From NCBI GenBank assembly GCA_964407825.1, contig CAYOXD010000007.1, positions 1-52,217 of the forward strand: 52,217 nucleotides of DNA, given 5' to 3'. Every line of letters begins with the position of its first letter. Position 1 is the stretch's first letter. Origin of the DNA: CAYOXD01 sp964407825 (GTDB taxonomy: Bacteria; Desulfobacterota; Desulfobacteria; Desulfobacterales; JAFDDL01). Below are positions 7,168 through 15,881 of the stretch, one piece after another. The notes beneath the pieces are model-generated. The model was not told the origin of the DNA. It saw nothing but the letters and a program-made list of their open reading frames with translations, and did no database searches. A program made the translations under genes and the position numbers.

Positions 7168-9720
7168 ATGAGCCGCTTACAAGCATTTCAGGTATTCCCC
7201 GACATCCCCGAGCCCCTGCACTTCTTGGAAACCCTTTCAAGAAACCTGTGGTGGTCCTGGCAGCAGGAAGCCATCGAACTCTTCCGGCGCATCGACCCCA
7301 GAGGCTGGGAGGAGGCCAGGCAAAACCCCATCGCGTTTTCAACCTTCCTAAGCCAGAGCCGGTTCCAGGAGCTGGCCGGAGATCCCAGTTTTCTGGTCCA
7401 CCAGGAGCGCGTCCGGAAGCGCTACGAGCAACAAATCCTTTCTCAGGCCACCGCGCACCGGGATGCGTTCGGTCCAAACGGCGTCATTGCTTACTTTTCC
7501 ATGGAATTCGGCCTTCACGAGAGCCTGCCGTTGTTCGCCGGTGGCCTCGGTGTTCTGGCCGGGGATCACCTGAAGAGCGCCTCCAACTTGAACCTGCCGC
7601 TGGTGGGCGTGGGGCTGCTTTACCGCCAGGGCTATTTTCGCCAATTTCTGAACCCCGACGCCTGGCAGCAGGAGGACTACCCTGAGACGGACCTTTTTCA
7701 GCTGCCGATCCGCCAGGCCCAGGACTCGGAGGGAAACCGGGTGCGCGTCACCATCACGGGTCCGGGCGGCCCCATCCATATCGATGTCTGGGAGGTCCAG
7801 GTGGGGCGGATCCCCCTCTATCTGTTGGATACCAATGTGATGGACAATCCACCGGATATCCGGGACATCACCGCCCGGCTCTATGTGGCGGATCAAAGGA
7901 CGCGGCTCGCCCAGGAGATGGTGCTGGGGATCGGGGGGATCCGCACCCTCTTTGCCATGGGCCTGGAGCCGGTTGTCACCCATATGAACGAGGGACATTC
8001 CGCCTTTTCCAATCTGGAGAGACTGGCCCAAACCATGTCACGACACCATCTTGACTTCAAGAGCGCCCTTCAGATCATTCCAAGGACCACCGTTTTTACG
8101 ACCCACACGCCGGTGGCAGCGGGCCACGACGAATTTCCCCCCGATTTCGTACGACCCTACATCGAACCTCTCGCTCAGCAGCTCAACGAGAGCGTGGACG
8201 ATATCCTTGCCATGGGCCAACACCCTGGCTCGGGAATGGATGCTCCCTTTTCCATGTTTATCCTGGGGCTGCGGCTGGCCCAGTACTGCAATGGCGTCAG
8301 CAAGCTGCACGGCAGCGTCGCCCGGAAAATGTGGTCTCATGTGTGGCCCGGACTTCCGGAGGATGAGGTCCCCATCTCCCACGTCACCAATGGCATCCAT
8401 GCCGCCACCTGGATATCTCCCGAAAACGCCAACCTCTTTGAGCAGTACCTCGGTCCGGAGTGGGGGGTCCACACCGGTCAGGCGGATTTCATCCACCGGA
8501 TCGACGCCATTTACAACGAGGAACTCTGGCGTGCGCATGAGGTGAGCCGGACCCGGCTCATTCGAACCTGCCGGAAACTCATGGCGCGTCAGTACCGGAA
8601 ACGAAATGCCTCGAAGGCCGAAATCGAAGCTGCTGAATCGGTCCTTGACCAGGGGATCTTGACCATCGGTTTCGCCCGTCGCTTTGCCACCTACAAACGG
8701 GCGCACCTGCTCCTGCAGGACCCTGAACGACTTCGTTCAATTTTGCAGTCCGAATCACACCCGGTCCAGCTCATCTTTGCCGGAAAGGCCCATCCCAGGG
8801 ATAATGAAGGCAAGATGGTCATCCAGCAGCTCATCCAGTTCATCCGAAGCGAGGGCCTGCATCACCGCATCATTTTTATCGAGAATTATGACATGCAGAT
8901 AGCCCGGTATCTCGTTCAAGGCGTCGATGTCTGGCTGAACACGCCTCGGCGTCCCCTCGAGGCCTGCGGCACATCGGGCATGAAGGCCGCCCTGAACGGC
9001 GGGCTGAATGTCAGTATTCTGGATGGCTGGTGGTGCGAGGGGTACAGCGCCGGCAAGGGCTGGCGTATTGGAAATGGTGAGGAATACACGGACTATGTCT
9101 ACCAGGATGCCGTGGAAAGCCAGGCTCTCTATAATGTTCTGGAAAACAATGTGATCCCCTGCTTTTATGAGCGGAAGGAGGGCGATGCCCCGGATCGCTG
9201 GCTCTCCATGATGAAGGCCAGTATGAAGATGGCCCTGGCTGATTTCTGCGGGCAGCGGATGGTGGGAGAGTATGTGTCGCGGTTCTATCTGCCAGCGGCA
9301 AAACGCTTCAAGGCCCTCCTCGACGCCAAGTCCGCGGAGGCCGCAGATCTTCTCAAACAGCACCAGCGGTTGCGGATTTTGTGGGCAGGCATCCACATCC
9401 AGACCCCTGTTCGAGAGGACGAGGGACCCTTCCGTGTGGGTCAACGCTTTCGGGTCACCACCCGGGTACACCTGGGGGCCTTACAACCCGAGGAGGTGGA
9501 TGTGGAGCTATACTATGGCCCCCTGAAAACTATCGATTCGCTGGACAACGGGCAGATCGCGAAAATGCAGGTCGAAAGCGCGCTCGAAAACGGTGAATAT
9601 CGATACGCCTGCACCATCATCTGCCGCAGGTCCGGACGCTTCGGCTTTACGGCCCGGGTGCGTCCCCATGCCGATGGCTGGATCAGAACCACGCCCGGAC
9701 TCATCACCTGGGCGCAGTAA
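7168..9720 (+). CDS. glgP: Alpha-glucan (glycogen) phosphorylase
   Basis: 850 residues, GT35 family of the shorter bacterial/archaeal type that begins with a DUF3417 domain (LSRNLWWSWQQEA near 25). It releases glucose-1-phosphate from glycogen ends using pyridoxal phosphate. Visible landmarks are YFSMEFGLHESLPLFAGGLG near 110, HMNEGHSAF near 272, TTHTPVAAGHD near 311, GFARRFATYKRAHLL near 500, and CGTSGMKAALNGG near 598, whose lysine is the expected cofactor lysine. The gene begins 11 bases after the debranching enzyme, in the same operon. Its product can be turned into UDP-glucose by the first gene of the operon, so the block can run both ways between storage and sugar nucleotide. The start ATG at 7168 has only a weak AAAGGA upstream. 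Confidence 0.95.
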   Translation: MSRLQAFQVFPDIPEPLHFLETLSRNLWWSWQQEAIELFRRIDPRGWEEARQNPIAFSTFLSQSRFQELAGDPSFLVHQERVRKRYEQQILSQATAHRDAFGPNGVIAYFSMEFGLHESLPLFAGGLGVLAGDHLKSASNLNLPLVGVGLLYRQGYFRQFLNPDAWQQEDYPETDLFQLPIRQAQDSEGNRVRVTITGPGGPIHIDVWEVQVGRIPLYLLDTNVMDNPPDIRDITARLYVADQRTRLAQEMVLGIGGIRTLFAMGLEPVVTHMNEGHSAFSNLERLAQTMSRHHLDFKSALQIIPRTTVFTTHTPVAAGHDEFPPDFVRPYIEPLAQQLNESVDDILAMGQHPGSGMDAPFSMFILGLRLAQYCNGVSKLHGSVARKMWSHVWPGLPEDEVPISHVTNGIHAATWISPENANLFEQYLGPEWGVHTGQADFIHRIDAIYNEELWRAHEVSRTRLIRTCRKLMARQYRKRNASKAEIEAAESVLDQGILTIGFARRFATYKRAHLLLQDPERLRSILQSESHPVQLIFAGKAHPRDNEGKMVIQQLIQFIRSEGLHHRIIFIENYDMQIARYLVQGVDVWLNTPRRPLEACGTSGMKAALNGGLNVSILDGWWCEGYSAGKGWRIGNGEEYTDYVYQDAVESQALYNVLENNVIPCFYERKEGDAPDRWLSMMKASMKMALADFCGQRMVGEYVSRFYLPAAKRFKALLDAKSAEAADLLKQHQRLRILWAGIHIQTPVREDEGPFRVGQRFRVTTRVHLGALQPEEVDVELYYGPLKTIDSLDNGQIAKMQVESALENGEYRYACTIICRRSGRFGFTARVRPHADGWIRTTPGLITWAQ

Positions 9721-9751
9721 AGGGCGTCCAGGCTCCCAATTAACGAAGAAG

Positions 9752-9764
9752 GGAGGACACCATT
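9752..9764 (+). promoter_or_regulatory. Ribosome binding site and ATT start of the branching enzyme
   Basis: GGAGG at 9752-9756, five bases, then ATT at 9762. No ATG, GTG or TTG occurs in frame between the upstream stop (TAA, 9741-9743) and GTG 9846. The intervening codons match the N-terminus of GBE1-type branching enzymes (a DPYLAPFE stretch). So translation most likely starts at ATT, giving 28 residues more than a start at GTG 9846. Confidence 0.75.
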
Positions 9765-11774
9765 TTAGATCGGGTAAAACACCTCATCGACAGCGATCCT
9801 TACCTAGCCCCCTTCGAAGACCAACTTCGGCAAAGGCTCCTGGCAGTGGAGGCGTCCCTCGCCGAGCTCATTGCGGAACCGATGACACTTCCGGATTTCG
9901 CCTCAGGCCACACCTATTTCGGGCTTCACAGGGAGGGCGACCTGTGGATTTTCCGCGAATGGGCCCCCAATGCCACCGCAGTTTTCCTAATCGGCGAATT
10001 TTCAGGATGGCGCCCCGATGGGCGATTCTCCCTGACACGGATTTCTGAGGAGGGAACCTGGGAAGTACGGCTACCCCACACCACCTTTCGACATCAGGAT
10101 CTATACCGACTTTGGATCCAATGGCCAGGTGGCCAGGGAGACCGCATTCCCGCCTATGCCCACCGGATTCACCAGGACCCTGATACCCTCATCTTCAATG
10201 CCCAGGTCTGGGACCCGCCGGCCCCTTACCGGTGGCGACATCCCAGGCCGGAGAAACCCGCCTTTCCGCTGATTTATGAGGCCCATGTGGGAATGGCCCA
10301 GGAACGGGAGGCCATCGGATCCTATCGGGAATTTACCGATCAGGTGCTGCCGCGAATATCCGCTGCCGGCTACAACACCCTTCAGCTCATGGCTATTCAA
10401 CAGCATCCCTATTATGGATCTTTCGGCTATCATGTCTCGAGCTTTTTCGCCTCTTCGGAACGCTTCGGAACCCCCGATGATTTGAAGGTTCTCGTCGATA
10501 CAGCCCATGGGTATGGGATTCGCGTGTTGATGGACCTGGTTCACTCCCACGCGGTTTCAAACGAGGTGGAAGGGCTGAGCCGGTTTGACGGCAGCGAATA
10601 TCAATACTTCCACCAAGGCCCCAGGGGGCATCACCCGGCATGGGATTCTCGCTGCTTCGACTACGGCAAGCCCCAGGTGCTCCACTTTCTTCTGTCAAAC
10701 TGTCGCTACTGGCTGGATGAGTACCGAATGGATGGCTTTCGTTTCGATGGGGTCACGAGCATGCTCTATCATCACCACGGTCTGGAAAAGGCCTTCTCCG
10801 CCTATGAGGACTACTTCGATGGCTCCCTGGATCCGCCGGCCCTGGTCTACCTCACCCTGGCCAATCGGCTCATCCATGAGCTGCGGCCGGATGCCATCAC
10901 CATCGCCGAAGATGTCAGCGGTCTACCGGGACTGGCGGCCCCCGAGTCCAGGGGCGGCACCGGCTTCGATTACCGGTTCGCCATGGGCGTGCCCGACAAC
11001 TGGATTCGGCTGGTAAAGGACCAACGGGACGAGAAGTGGCATATGGGCGGTCTCTGGTACGAGTTGAACAATCGGCGATCCGAGGAAAAGACCATCAGCT
11101 ACGTGGAGGCCCACGACCAGGCCCTGGTGGGGGACCAGAGCCTGATGTTCCGCATGGCGGGTGCCGCCATGTATGAGCATATGCGGGTAGATGACAGGGA
11201 GGTGGCGGTGGAAAGGGCCGTTGCCCTCCACAAGATGATCCGGCTCATTACACTGGCCACGGCCGGACACGGATACCTCACCTTCATGGGAAACGAATTC
11301 GGCCATCCCGAGTGGATCGATTTCCCCAGGAGCGGCAACGGCTGGTCCTATCGCTATGCCAGACGGCAGTGGCAGCTGGTGGATGATCCCGGCCTGAAGT
11401 ACAGGCAACTCTTTCGTTTCGACCAGGAAATGATCGGTCTCGCCCTTCGATGCCGCCTTTTGGCGACGGATCCACCGCATCTTCTCCATGAGCACAATGA
11501 CGACAAGGTGCTCGCCTTCGAGAGGGCGGCCAGGATCTTTGTATTCAACTTTCACCCGAATCGATCCCACGTGAACTACCGGATCGGCACGGCGGAAGGA
11601 AGCTTCCGGATGCTCCTAGACAGTGATGCCCCCTGCTTCGGCGGCCACGGCAGGTTGGCGCCCAGTCAGGTTCACACCACCCTGCCCGGCGGCTCCATAG
11701 GGGGGCCTGCCTTTGCCCTGCGCCTCTATCTGCCCACCCGGACGGCTATCGTATTGGAACGAATGGGCGAATAG
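9762..11774 (+). CDS. glgB: 1,4-alpha-glucan branching enzyme, GBE1-like
   Basis: About 670 residues from the proposed ATT start (642 from GTG 9846). It creates the alpha-1,6 branches of glycogen. The order is an N-terminal helix with DPYLAPFE, a CBM48 module (FREWAPNATAVFLIGEFSGW near 65-85), then a GH13 barrel with DLVHSHAVSNEVEG, MDGFRFDGVTSMLYHHHG near 325-340 (nucleophile Asp), TIAEDVSG near 382 (acid Glu) and EAHDQALVGD near 450. The MLYHHHG and TIAEDVSG wording is that of eukaryotic-type branching enzymes rather than the usual bacterial GlgB. It is the last gene of the glycogen operon, 41 bases after the phosphorylase. Its stop lies one base from the end of the convergent gene at 11776. 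A glycogen synthase is absent from the window. Confidence 0.92.
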   Translation: MLDRVKHLIDSDPYLAPFEDQLRQRLLAVEASLAELIAEPMTLPDFASGHTYFGLHREGDLWIFREWAPNATAVFLIGEFSGWRPDGRFSLTRISEEGTWEVRLPHTTFRHQDLYRLWIQWPGGQGDRIPAYAHRIHQDPDTLIFNAQVWDPPAPYRWRHPRPEKPAFPLIYEAHVGMAQEREAIGSYREFTDQVLPRISAAGYNTLQLMAIQQHPYYGSFGYHVSSFFASSERFGTPDDLKVLVDTAHGYGIRVLMDLVHSHAVSNEVEGLSRFDGSEYQYFHQGPRGHHPAWDSRCFDYGKPQVLHFLLSNCRYWLDEYRMDGFRFDGVTSMLYHHHGLEKAFSAYEDYFDGSLDPPALVYLTLANRLIHELRPDAITIAEDVSGLPGLAAPESRGGTGFDYRFAMGVPDNWIRLVKDQRDEKWHMGGLWYELNNRRSEEKTISYVEAHDQALVGDQSLMFRMAGAAMYEHMRVDDREVAVERAVALHKMIRLITLATAGHGYLTFMGNEFGHPEWIDFPRSGNGWSYRYARRQWQLVDDPGLKYRQLFRFDQEMIGLALRCRLLATDPPHLLHEHNDDKVLAFERAARIFVFNFHPNRSHVNYRIGTAEGSFRMLLDSDAPCFGGHGRLAPSQVHTTLPGGSIGGPAFALRLYLPTRTAIVLERMGE

Positions 11775-11775
11775 C

Positions 11776-12156
11776 CTAGCGACCCTCTCGCATCATCGCT
11801 TCTCGTTTGGCATCCTCTTCCAACAGCTCCCTGTACCAGCAGGCAAAGTCAAACATACCGATGTAGCGCTCATCATCATTGATGATCCCCAGGCACAGTT
11901 CCAATACGCCCCTGGCATAGGCGTTTCCATACTTTTCACTGTCCGTCGTCTGAAGAAACCGGCGCACGAGCATCTGGGTGGTGCGCTTCTGCTTGTCCCC
12001 CCGGATATCGATGGGATCCTTTGGCTCCTGGAATGGATCCCAGTTGTCAAAGCCCATTTTTTCAACCCGACGGCGGCTTCTGGCGGACATGCTCTCAAAA
12101 ATGGCCCGCTTTCGCTCTGCCTCCTCGGGCGACAGGTCCCTGCCCTTATCTTCCAT
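11776..12156 (-). CDS. Conserved-looking protein of unknown function
   Basis: 126 residues, hydrophilic and rich in charged residues, with no signal peptide or membrane segment. I do not recognise the family. The N-terminal part (SPEEAERKRAIFESM, then SARSRRRVEKMG) looks helical; the middle is DPFQEPKDPIDIRGDKQKR; the C-terminal part is a helix ending EEDAKREAMMREGR. The start codon overlaps the end of the upstream cysteine-cluster gene by 11 bases, so the two are one transcription unit and perhaps functionally linked. It converges tail to tail with the branching enzyme. The overlap and clean reading frame support a real gene. Confidence 0.7.
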   Translation of the reverse strand: MEDKGRDLSPEEAERKRAIFESMSARSRRRVEKMGFDNWDPFQEPKDPIDIRGDKQKRTTQMLVRRFLQTTDSEKYGNAYARGVLELCLGIINDDERYIGMFDFACWYRELLEEDAKREAMMREGR

Positions 12157-12823
12157 CCTGTGAGTCCTCCTTCTCCTGCGTCAATCCCAGATAATCCGCA
12201 TTGTAATCGGTCAAGAGCGCCATGGATACGGGCACCAGGATCTCGCCGAGCTTTGAATATTCCGATTTCATGTCGGTGACCAGCTCGGCGGACAGGGCAT
12301 AGAGTTGCATCTGCATTCTCTCCAGATGAACCGTTGGGTATGTCTTGCCCTTAATGAATCCGGAACGGCCACAGGTGTGGGCCACGCCGCCGATATCGGT
12401 GGGCACCCCATAAAAGCGGCAGGTGATGGGACGGTGCTCATAGAGATCACAGCGATTTTGATCGTTCAGGAGCGGACAGCGCAGACGCTCCCCGGCCATC
12501 TCGATCAGGATCTGCTGCTCGGTTTTGCCCTGTTCGAGCTGTTTGTAGGCTTCGCGTTTGACCTTGAAGGCTTTTCGATCGGCACGGTTGGCCTTTTCGA
12601 TGATCGCCTCCCGGTTCTTGCCCGAAAAATGGCGATTGAACTGGCTGTTCAAATACAGGGCCTCGATCAGGCTGACATCGAACATCGCATGGCAGCAATC
12701 CGAGCATTCGAGCTTGCACGTTACCTCTTCTGGAAACTGGCGCTGCACCTGCTCAAACACCTGGTCGGCGGCCCGGGATAGCGTTTTGTATCGGTCAAAA
12801 TAGGGATTAAAATCAAATTCCAT
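12146..12823 (-). CDS. YkgJ-family cysteine-cluster protein
   Basis: 225 residues from ATG 12823, chosen because AAAGGAAC lies six bases before it; the open frame extends upstream to 12886 without a ribosome binding site. The N-terminal cluster is C36-x3-C40-x2-C43-C44. A second set follows: RCPLL, NRCDLYEHRPITCR and HTCGRS. This is the CxxxCC metal-binding domain (PF03692) in its longer form, predicted to bind zinc or an iron-sulfur cluster; its biochemical role is unknown. It is co-transcribed with the unknown gene at 11776-12156. It differs in cysteine spacing from the 1-162, 45111 and 46885 paralogues and is closer in design to the one at 44488. Confidence 0.85.
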   Translation of the reverse strand: MEFDFNPYFDRYKTLSRAADQVFEQVQRQFPEEVTCKLECSDCCHAMFDVSLIEALYLNSQFNRHFSGKNREAIIEKANRADRKAFKVKREAYKQLEQGKTEQQILIEMAGERLRCPLLNDQNRCDLYEHRPITCRFYGVPTDIGGVAHTCGRSGFIKGKTYPTVHLERMQMQLYALSAELVTDMKSEYSKLGEILVPVSMALLTDYNADYLGLTQEKEDSQDGR

Positions 12824-12891
12824 CTGTCGGTTCCTTTCCATGCCGGGATCGTTCTTCTTTACCGCCCCGGCGGCGGTCGTGGGCACCCGAG

Positions 12892-12907
12892 TGTTTCACG
12901 TGGAACA
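12892..12907. promoter_or_regulatory. parS centromere-like site (ParB binding)
   Basis: TGTTTCACGTGGAACA. Its complement, TGTTCCACGTGAAACA, is as far as I recall identical to the classical Bacillus subtilis parS sequence and differs from the symmetric consensus at one base. ParB loads at such sites to organise and segregate origin regions. The setting fits: the rpmH-rnpA-yidC-jag-mnmE cluster next door is typically origin-proximal. It lies in non-coding DNA just upstream of the cysteine-cluster gene. Confidence 0.85.
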
Positions 12908-13285
12908 TGAGGCCAGGGTGCGGACCCCATATCGACACACTTTAGCAATTTCCCGCGAAAGGCCAGGACGATCGCATGTAACATCATACCGATACCCGGT
13001 GAAGGCGCCGGGCTTCAGTGTCCGGCGACGCCGAACTCAGCGATTCTAACTCAATCCGATTCACCGTATCTCATAAGCCGGTATCGGCGAATATAAAATT
13101 CCCACAATTAGGCATGACGACTAGGCCGTGTTCGGCCAGACGCTCAGCGCCACGTGAGCAACTGCGTCTTAATGACCGTTGGATGCAGCGGAGGAAGGGC
13201 GGCCCCCATGTCCTCCCGCACCCCCAAGCGTCCCTACGAAAGGCGCTGCAATGGGGATGGCAAGAGCCCCGCGACACCTCACCTG

Positions 13286-13324
13286 CGCCGTGGCGAGAAT
13301 CGAAGGCCGTTCAACGAGAATGCC
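13286..13324. repeat. Dispersed hairpin repeat, copy C
   Basis: 39 bases beginning CGCCGTGGCGAGAATC and ending in the hairpin core GCCGTTC-AACGA-GAATGCC. It matches the copy at 34126-34164 at 33 of 39 positions by eye. It lies about 45 bases beyond the mnmE stop, in the downstream region of that transcript. An outer CTGCGC/GCGCAG pair flanks it and may enlarge the fold. Confidence 0.6.
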
Positions 13325-13369
13325 TGCCCCGTGGCAGCGCAGTTCCCAAAGCCTCTGATCCTGCCACCA

Positions 13370-14779
13370 TCATTTTCCAATGCAGAATCGGCTGAAAATG
13401 TCATCCAGAATATCGTGCCTGGCATTTTTACCGATTATGCGATTCAAAGCGCTCAGCGCCTCCTGCAGATCGATGGCCACAAGTTCCGGATGCAAAAGGG
13501 GTCCAGACAAGCCTTCCTTGGCGGCCCTTGCCGCCTGAAGTGCCGCCTCCAAAAGCCCCTTTTGCCTCAGGTTGGGCACGATCCGATCCGCCGCCCACTG
13601 CGTCTGTCCCATGGCATCGTCATAAATCCGTTCCTTCAGTACGTCAATGTTTTGATCGTACTTGGCCGATATGCAAAGGGGCGCTGTTTCTCCCCATGCC
13701 TCGGGCAGAGGGGGGCATCCCCCTGCACCGGCCAGGTCGATCTTGTTCATCACCAGGCGGTGAGGCTTATGCCCCATCACCTCATAGATGCGCTCGTCGG
13801 CAGAGGTAATGCCGGTTTCAGCATCAACCACCAGGAGGATGCAGTCCGCAGCGTCAGCAAGGTGGCGTGTTCTTTCCATCCCCACGGATTCAACAGGATC
13901 CGCGGACTCACGCAGCCCGGCCGTGTCCACGAGCCGGACGGGCAAGCCATCGAGGTTGATGGTCTCCTCGATGGCATCCCGGGTGGTACCGGGAATCGGT
14001 GTGACAATGGCACGGTCTCTCTGCAGAAGGCGGTTGAGTAAGCTCGATTTTCCCACGTTGGGCTTCCCGAGTATAACCAGGTGCATCCCCTCGCGCATCA
14101 GATGTCCCTCTTCGTAATTGCAGAGCAGGGCCGAGAGTTCTGAGAGCACCCCGACGTCGAACTGCTGTGAAACGCCGGCATCGCAAAGGACATCTTCGCA
14201 TTCCTCCGGGAAATCGATGAGCGCCTCCACCTGCGCCAGGACTGGCACAAGGGCGTCGATGATGGAGGCCACCTTTTTCCTCAGGCCCCCGGCAACCTGG
14301 CGTGATGCGATCTTCAGTGAGGCTTCGCTCCGGGCATGGATCAAGTCCATGATCGCCTCTGCCTGGGTCAGATCGATGCGACCGTTCATGAAGGCGCGGC
14401 GGGAAAATTCGCCGGGCTCAGCCAGGCGTGCCCCCTCCTTCAGCGCCAAGGCCACAATGCGTCCGAGGACGACGGCGCCGGCGTGAGCCTGAATTTCCAC
14501 CACGTCCTCCCCCGTGTAGGAGAATGGCGCGGGCATGAAGGCCATGAGCACCTCATCGATAACCGCACCGGCATCCTCGGGGTCGATGATATGCCCGAGA
14601 TGGAGCATTCGGGGGGAAGGGGCCCACTTGCCGCCGCTGATCTCTGTGTTCCAGGGAGAACGCCCGGGCCTGAAAATGCGCATCGCAATGGCCGAGGCCA
14701 TGGCACCGGAAATTCGAATGACGCCGATACCGGCACATCCCATGGGGGTTGCTATAGCGGCGATGGTGGATTCTTCCAA
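13370..14779 (-). CDS. mnmE: tRNA modification GTPase MnmE
   Basis: 469 residues, the usual length. MnmE works with MnmG to modify the wobble uridine (cmnm5U/nm5U) of some tRNAs. The N-terminal domain carries GCAGIGVIRISG; the G domain has GKPNVGKSSLLNRL (P-loop), TTRDA, DTAGLRES (Walker B) and NKID; the C-terminus ends FCIGK, the cysteine-containing tail expected for the family. The start is TTG at 14779, with GGAG 11 bases before it; there is no in-frame ATG that would keep the full N-terminus. It sits last in the rpmH-rnpA-yidD-yidC-jag-mnmE order. mnmG, the usual partner gene, is not in the window. Confidence 0.95.
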   Translation of the reverse strand: MEESTIAAIATPMGCAGIGVIRISGAMASAIAMRIFRPGRSPWNTEISGGKWAPSPRMLHLGHIIDPEDAGAVIDEVLMAFMPAPFSYTGEDVVEIQAHAGAVVLGRIVALALKEGARLAEPGEFSRRAFMNGRIDLTQAEAIMDLIHARSEASLKIASRQVAGGLRKKVASIIDALVPVLAQVEALIDFPEECEDVLCDAGVSQQFDVGVLSELSALLCNYEEGHLMREGMHLVILGKPNVGKSSLLNRLLQRDRAIVTPIPGTTRDAIEETINLDGLPVRLVDTAGLRESADPVESVGMERTRHLADAADCILLVVDAETGITSADERIYEVMGHKPHRLVMNKIDLAGAGGCPPLPEAWGETAPLCISAKYDQNIDVLKERIYDDAMGQTQWAADRIVPNLRQKGLLEAALQAARAAKEGLSGPLLHPELVAIDLQEALSALNRIIGKNARHDILDDIFSRFCIGK

Positions 14780-15018
14780 GTTACTTTCATCTCCATTTTC
14801 AGGTTTACCGCTCCGGTGAATGTACGCCCATCAGCGCCTCACGGTGAATCAACGGGTGGTAAGGTGCAAGTTTTCAATGCCGATTACCGAGATTATGCGG
14901 CTCGGCCAGCCCCCATAAGGTCTTTATCTGTCGTGTTTCAGCATCTTTCACGTGTGCGAGCGGCGGCATCTGGGCGGGAGTCTCTGGAATTCAGGGCTGG
15001 ATGGTTGCGATTCGATTC

Positions 15019-15042
15019 GAGAGCCGCAGGAATGCGACTCTC
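15019..15042 (-). terminator. Hairpin downstream of jag
   Basis: On the minus strand GAGAGTCGCA-TTCC-TGCGGCTCTC forms a ten-pair stem with one G-U pair and a four-base loop, nine bases after the jag stop. No T-run follows, so it is not a classical intrinsic terminator. It may be an RNA-stabilising or weak terminating structure separating jag from mnmE, which starts 240 bases further on. The rest of that gap is featureless apart from two CGGTGAAT repeats. Confidence 0.5.
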
Positions 15043-15051
15043 AACTGTCCA

Positions 15052-15867
15052 TTAATTTTCTCCCGAGGGAGGACTCTTTTTTTTCCCCCCGTTCTTCTTT
15101 GGAAAAATCATCAACTTGCGGTAAAAACCGCTTCCAACGCTCTGGGTCCTCACGTGCGAATGATCCTTTAGCGCCATGTGAACGATCTTTCGATCCTGGA
15201 CGTTCATTTCACCAGCGGTGACCGGTTTGCCGACCCGTTGAACCTTTTCCGCCAGTCGGGAAGCGAGTTCCTCCAGGTTGCTTCTTCTGTTCTGAAGATA
15301 CCCCTGCACGTCGATCTGAATGCGTACCCGGCTCACACTGGAACGGTTGATAATCTTTTCCACAAGGTATTGCATGGCCTCCAGGGTTTGGCCCCTCCTT
15401 CCGATGAGCACGGCCGCCTTGCCTCCGGTGATGTCGAAAAGCACCTGCTCCGCTTCCACCCTTACCTCCAAGCTCGCATCACTCGTGATGCTGTCGATGA
15501 TCTTTTCAAGGGCTTTCCTTCCCAGTTCGATGGCATCCTTCTCAGCCTCCCAATCGGTCACCTGCTCGGGAGGGGTCTCAGCTTTTGGCTTCCCCGGGGG
15601 CTCAGGCGTGGTTTCCTGCCGTGGGGATGGAGGCGCCGTTGCCTCCCGTTTGCTTGCCTTGACCGATTCCTTCTTGGCCGCCGCCTTCTCATCCGGCAGA
15701 AGGATCTTGATTCTCGCCTTTTTTACCCCTACCAGGCCGAAAATACCGGTGGATCCATAGCTGATGACCTCATGCTTGAGTTTCCCGACCGGAATGTTGT
15801 ATTTCTCCGAGGCTTTCTTAAGCGCTTGCTCAACGTTTTTCGCTTCTATCACCTTTTCGGCCGTCAT
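15052..15867 (-). CDS. jag: RNA-binding protein Jag/KhpB
   Basis: 271 residues. Three parts are visible: an N-terminal Jag_N domain (about 1-55, KVIEAKNVEQALKKASEKY then GSTGIFGLVGVKKARI), a charged low-complexity linker rich in Lys, Pro and Glu (about 60-120), and a C-terminal KH domain (LIGRRGQTLEAMQYL near 150-165) followed by R3H (ERK/RKIVHMALKDH near 235). The family binds RNA and is linked to cell division and cell-wall control in Gram-positives. It starts at ATG 15867 with GGAGG four bases upstream, 14 bases after yidC. The order yidC-jag-mnmE is conserved in many bacteria. Confidence 0.93.
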   Translation of the reverse strand: MTAEKVIEAKNVEQALKKASEKYNIPVGKLKHEVISYGSTGIFGLVGVKKARIKILLPDEKAAAKKESVKASKREATAPPSPRQETTPEPPGKPKAETPPEQVTDWEAEKDAIELGRKALEKIIDSITSDASLEVRVEAEQVLFDITGGKAAVLIGRRGQTLEAMQYLVEKIINRSSVSRVRIQIDVQGYLQNRRSNLEELASRLAEKVQRVGKPVTAGEMNVQDRKIVHMALKDHSHVRTQSVGSGFYRKLMIFPKKNGGKKKSPPSGEN

Positions 15868-15881
15868 TTCGCCTCCATCGC

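Larger units (their letters stand above)
12824..13369. other. Intergenic region with parS and a hairpin repeat
   Basis: 546 bases between the cysteine-cluster gene and the end of mnmE. It holds a parS-like site (12892-12907) and copy C of the dispersed repeat (13286-13324). Open frames across it (for example 13018-13395 on the plus strand) resemble no protein I know and have no good ribosome binding site, so I call no gene. No DnaA-box consensus was seen. Confidence 0.6.

Noticed and set aside
9846..9848. GTG as the start of the branching enzyme
   Set aside because: It would drop the conserved DPYLAPFE helix and has no ribosome binding site; ATT 9762 has a well-placed one.
13018..13395. 125-codon open frame in the region after mnmE
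   Set aside because: It overlaps the mnmE 3' end, has no ribosome binding site and looks like no protein family.
14946..14954. TTTCACGTG, a half match to parS
   Set aside because: The right half (TGCGAG) does not match; nine bases can occur by chance.
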